Of a DNA stretch of 64,000 nucleotides, positions 63,737 through 64,000 are shown piece by piece. The notes below the pieces were generated by a model, which ran no database searches, had not been told where the DNA came from, and saw only the letters and a list, made by a program, of their open reading frames with translations. The stretch's first letter is position 1; every line of letters starts with the position of its first letter. The DNA is taken from NCBI RefSeq assembly GCF_002335445.1, contig NZ_BDME01000002.1, positions 186,001 to 250,000 on the forward strand, in the 5' to 3' direction. The stretch comes from Lebetimonas natsushimae (GTDB lineage Bacteria; Campylobacterota; Campylobacteria; Campylobacterales; Nautiliaceae). The translations under genes and the position numbers were made by a program.

Positions 63737-64000
63737 ATGCTTGAAAAAATCAGAAAAATATATGAATCTAAAAATTTAACAACTCCTTTTGAAAAAGCAC
63801 TTGAGATTTATAATTCTACGCCTTGTTTTAAAATAAATGAAAATGTTTATGATAAAAATCCAAACTGGAATGATGATGTGCATTTTCTAATGCGTCTTAT
63901 TGCAACAGAAAAAATGAAAAAAGTTTTTAAAGCTCTTAAAATTGATATGGACGATCCTAATGTTGCTGAAAATTTAGAAGAGGGGAATATCGGAACCGCC
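63737..64000 (+). CDS. unidentified protein, 3' end outside window
   Basis: The first 88 residues are visible: MLEKIRKIYESKNLTTPFEK, then TPCFKINENVYDKNPNWNDD and a charged end at EEGNIGTA. It is soluble, with no signal peptide. The helix HFLMRLIATEKMKKVFKAL followed by LEEGNIGT recalls the region before the catalytic core of GTP cyclohydrolase I-type proteins, but I cannot confirm this from the fragment. It has its own -10 and ribosome site. Confidence 0.6.
   Translation, partial: MLEKIRKIYESKNLTTPFEKALEIYNSTPCFKINENVYDKNPNWNDDVHFLMRLIATEKMKKVFKALKIDMDDPNVAENLEEGNIGTA

Overview
The window looks like a chromosomal segment of a Campylobacterota (epsilonproteobacterial) genome, most likely from the Nautiliales (Nautilia/Caminibacter/Lebetimonas type). 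This is inferred from very low G+C, from gene order (fmt-birA-parA-parB-atpF'FHAGDC-tolQRAB-pal; fabD-mtnN-ttcA; mrp / ispDF-orphan regulator-sat-pgpA, an order I know from Campylobacter) and from the promoter style: a TATAAT-like -10 box very close to the start codon and usually no -35 box. There is no rRNA, tRNA, CRISPR array, prophage or insertion sequence that I can recognise.

Layout. 1-7373 (mostly +): end of a Crp/Fnr regulator, dnaE, a small RRM protein and the acpP-fabF-accA lipid block. 7374-8595 (-): a DUF134 regulator, a NifX/MTH1175-type protein and Gly/Arg-rich proteins, behind a consensus promoter wrapped in palindromic operators. 8602-24054 (-): one long run. It starts with a TauE-type permease, a membrane protein and uvrA, then passes by overlapping starts into a two-component pair and a surface-polysaccharide machine: response regulator, kinase with periplasmic FecR/TPR part, BcsE-like NTPase/REC/GGDEF-remnant protein, outer-membrane TPR/barrel protein, GT2 synthase, small membrane subunit, deacetylase and glycosidase-like protein. 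24099-27790 (+): CheX-like, fliN, fliO-like, mnmG and two small genes. 27753-35288: the phosphate regulon (phoU-phoB-phoR on -, pstSCAB and a PiT permease on +). 35311-48817 (+): fmt, birA, parAB, ATP synthase, Tol-Pal, SlyD-type FKBP. 48982-56553 (+): fabD, nitrilase-family gene, mtnN, DUF945-like gene, ttcA, mnmA, prs, yigZ-like gene, RNase T2. 56537-60805 (-): pgpA, a phosphoribosyltransferase, sat, an HP1021/Cj1608-like orphan regulator and ispDF. 60806-61115: a 310-base gap holding a nested palindrome. 61116-64000 (+): thiC, mrp and the start of a further gene.

How the parts fit. Most of the window is housekeeping. The accessory centre is 8602-20020, an apparently co-translated operon built like PNAG export (PgaABCD) but with a cellulose-type BcsE-like regulatory protein and its own kinase/regulator pair. 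The kinase has its catalytic half at the N-terminus and a periplasmic FecR-FN3-TPR half at the C-terminus, so it could report on the envelope or on the secretion machine. The BcsE-like protein keeps an RxxD motif at the place of a GGDEF I-site, which predicts c-di-GMP control of the synthase. This locus is the best candidate for an undescribed system. Other points of interest are the DUF134 operator-promoter, a nested or fused Gly/Arg-rich protein with its own ribosome binding site, an Asp/Asn repeat inside PstC, ribosome-site-masking inverted repeats whose other arm lies upstream of or within the local -10 box, and a dispersed AT-rich repeat that has become coding sequence at the start of birA.
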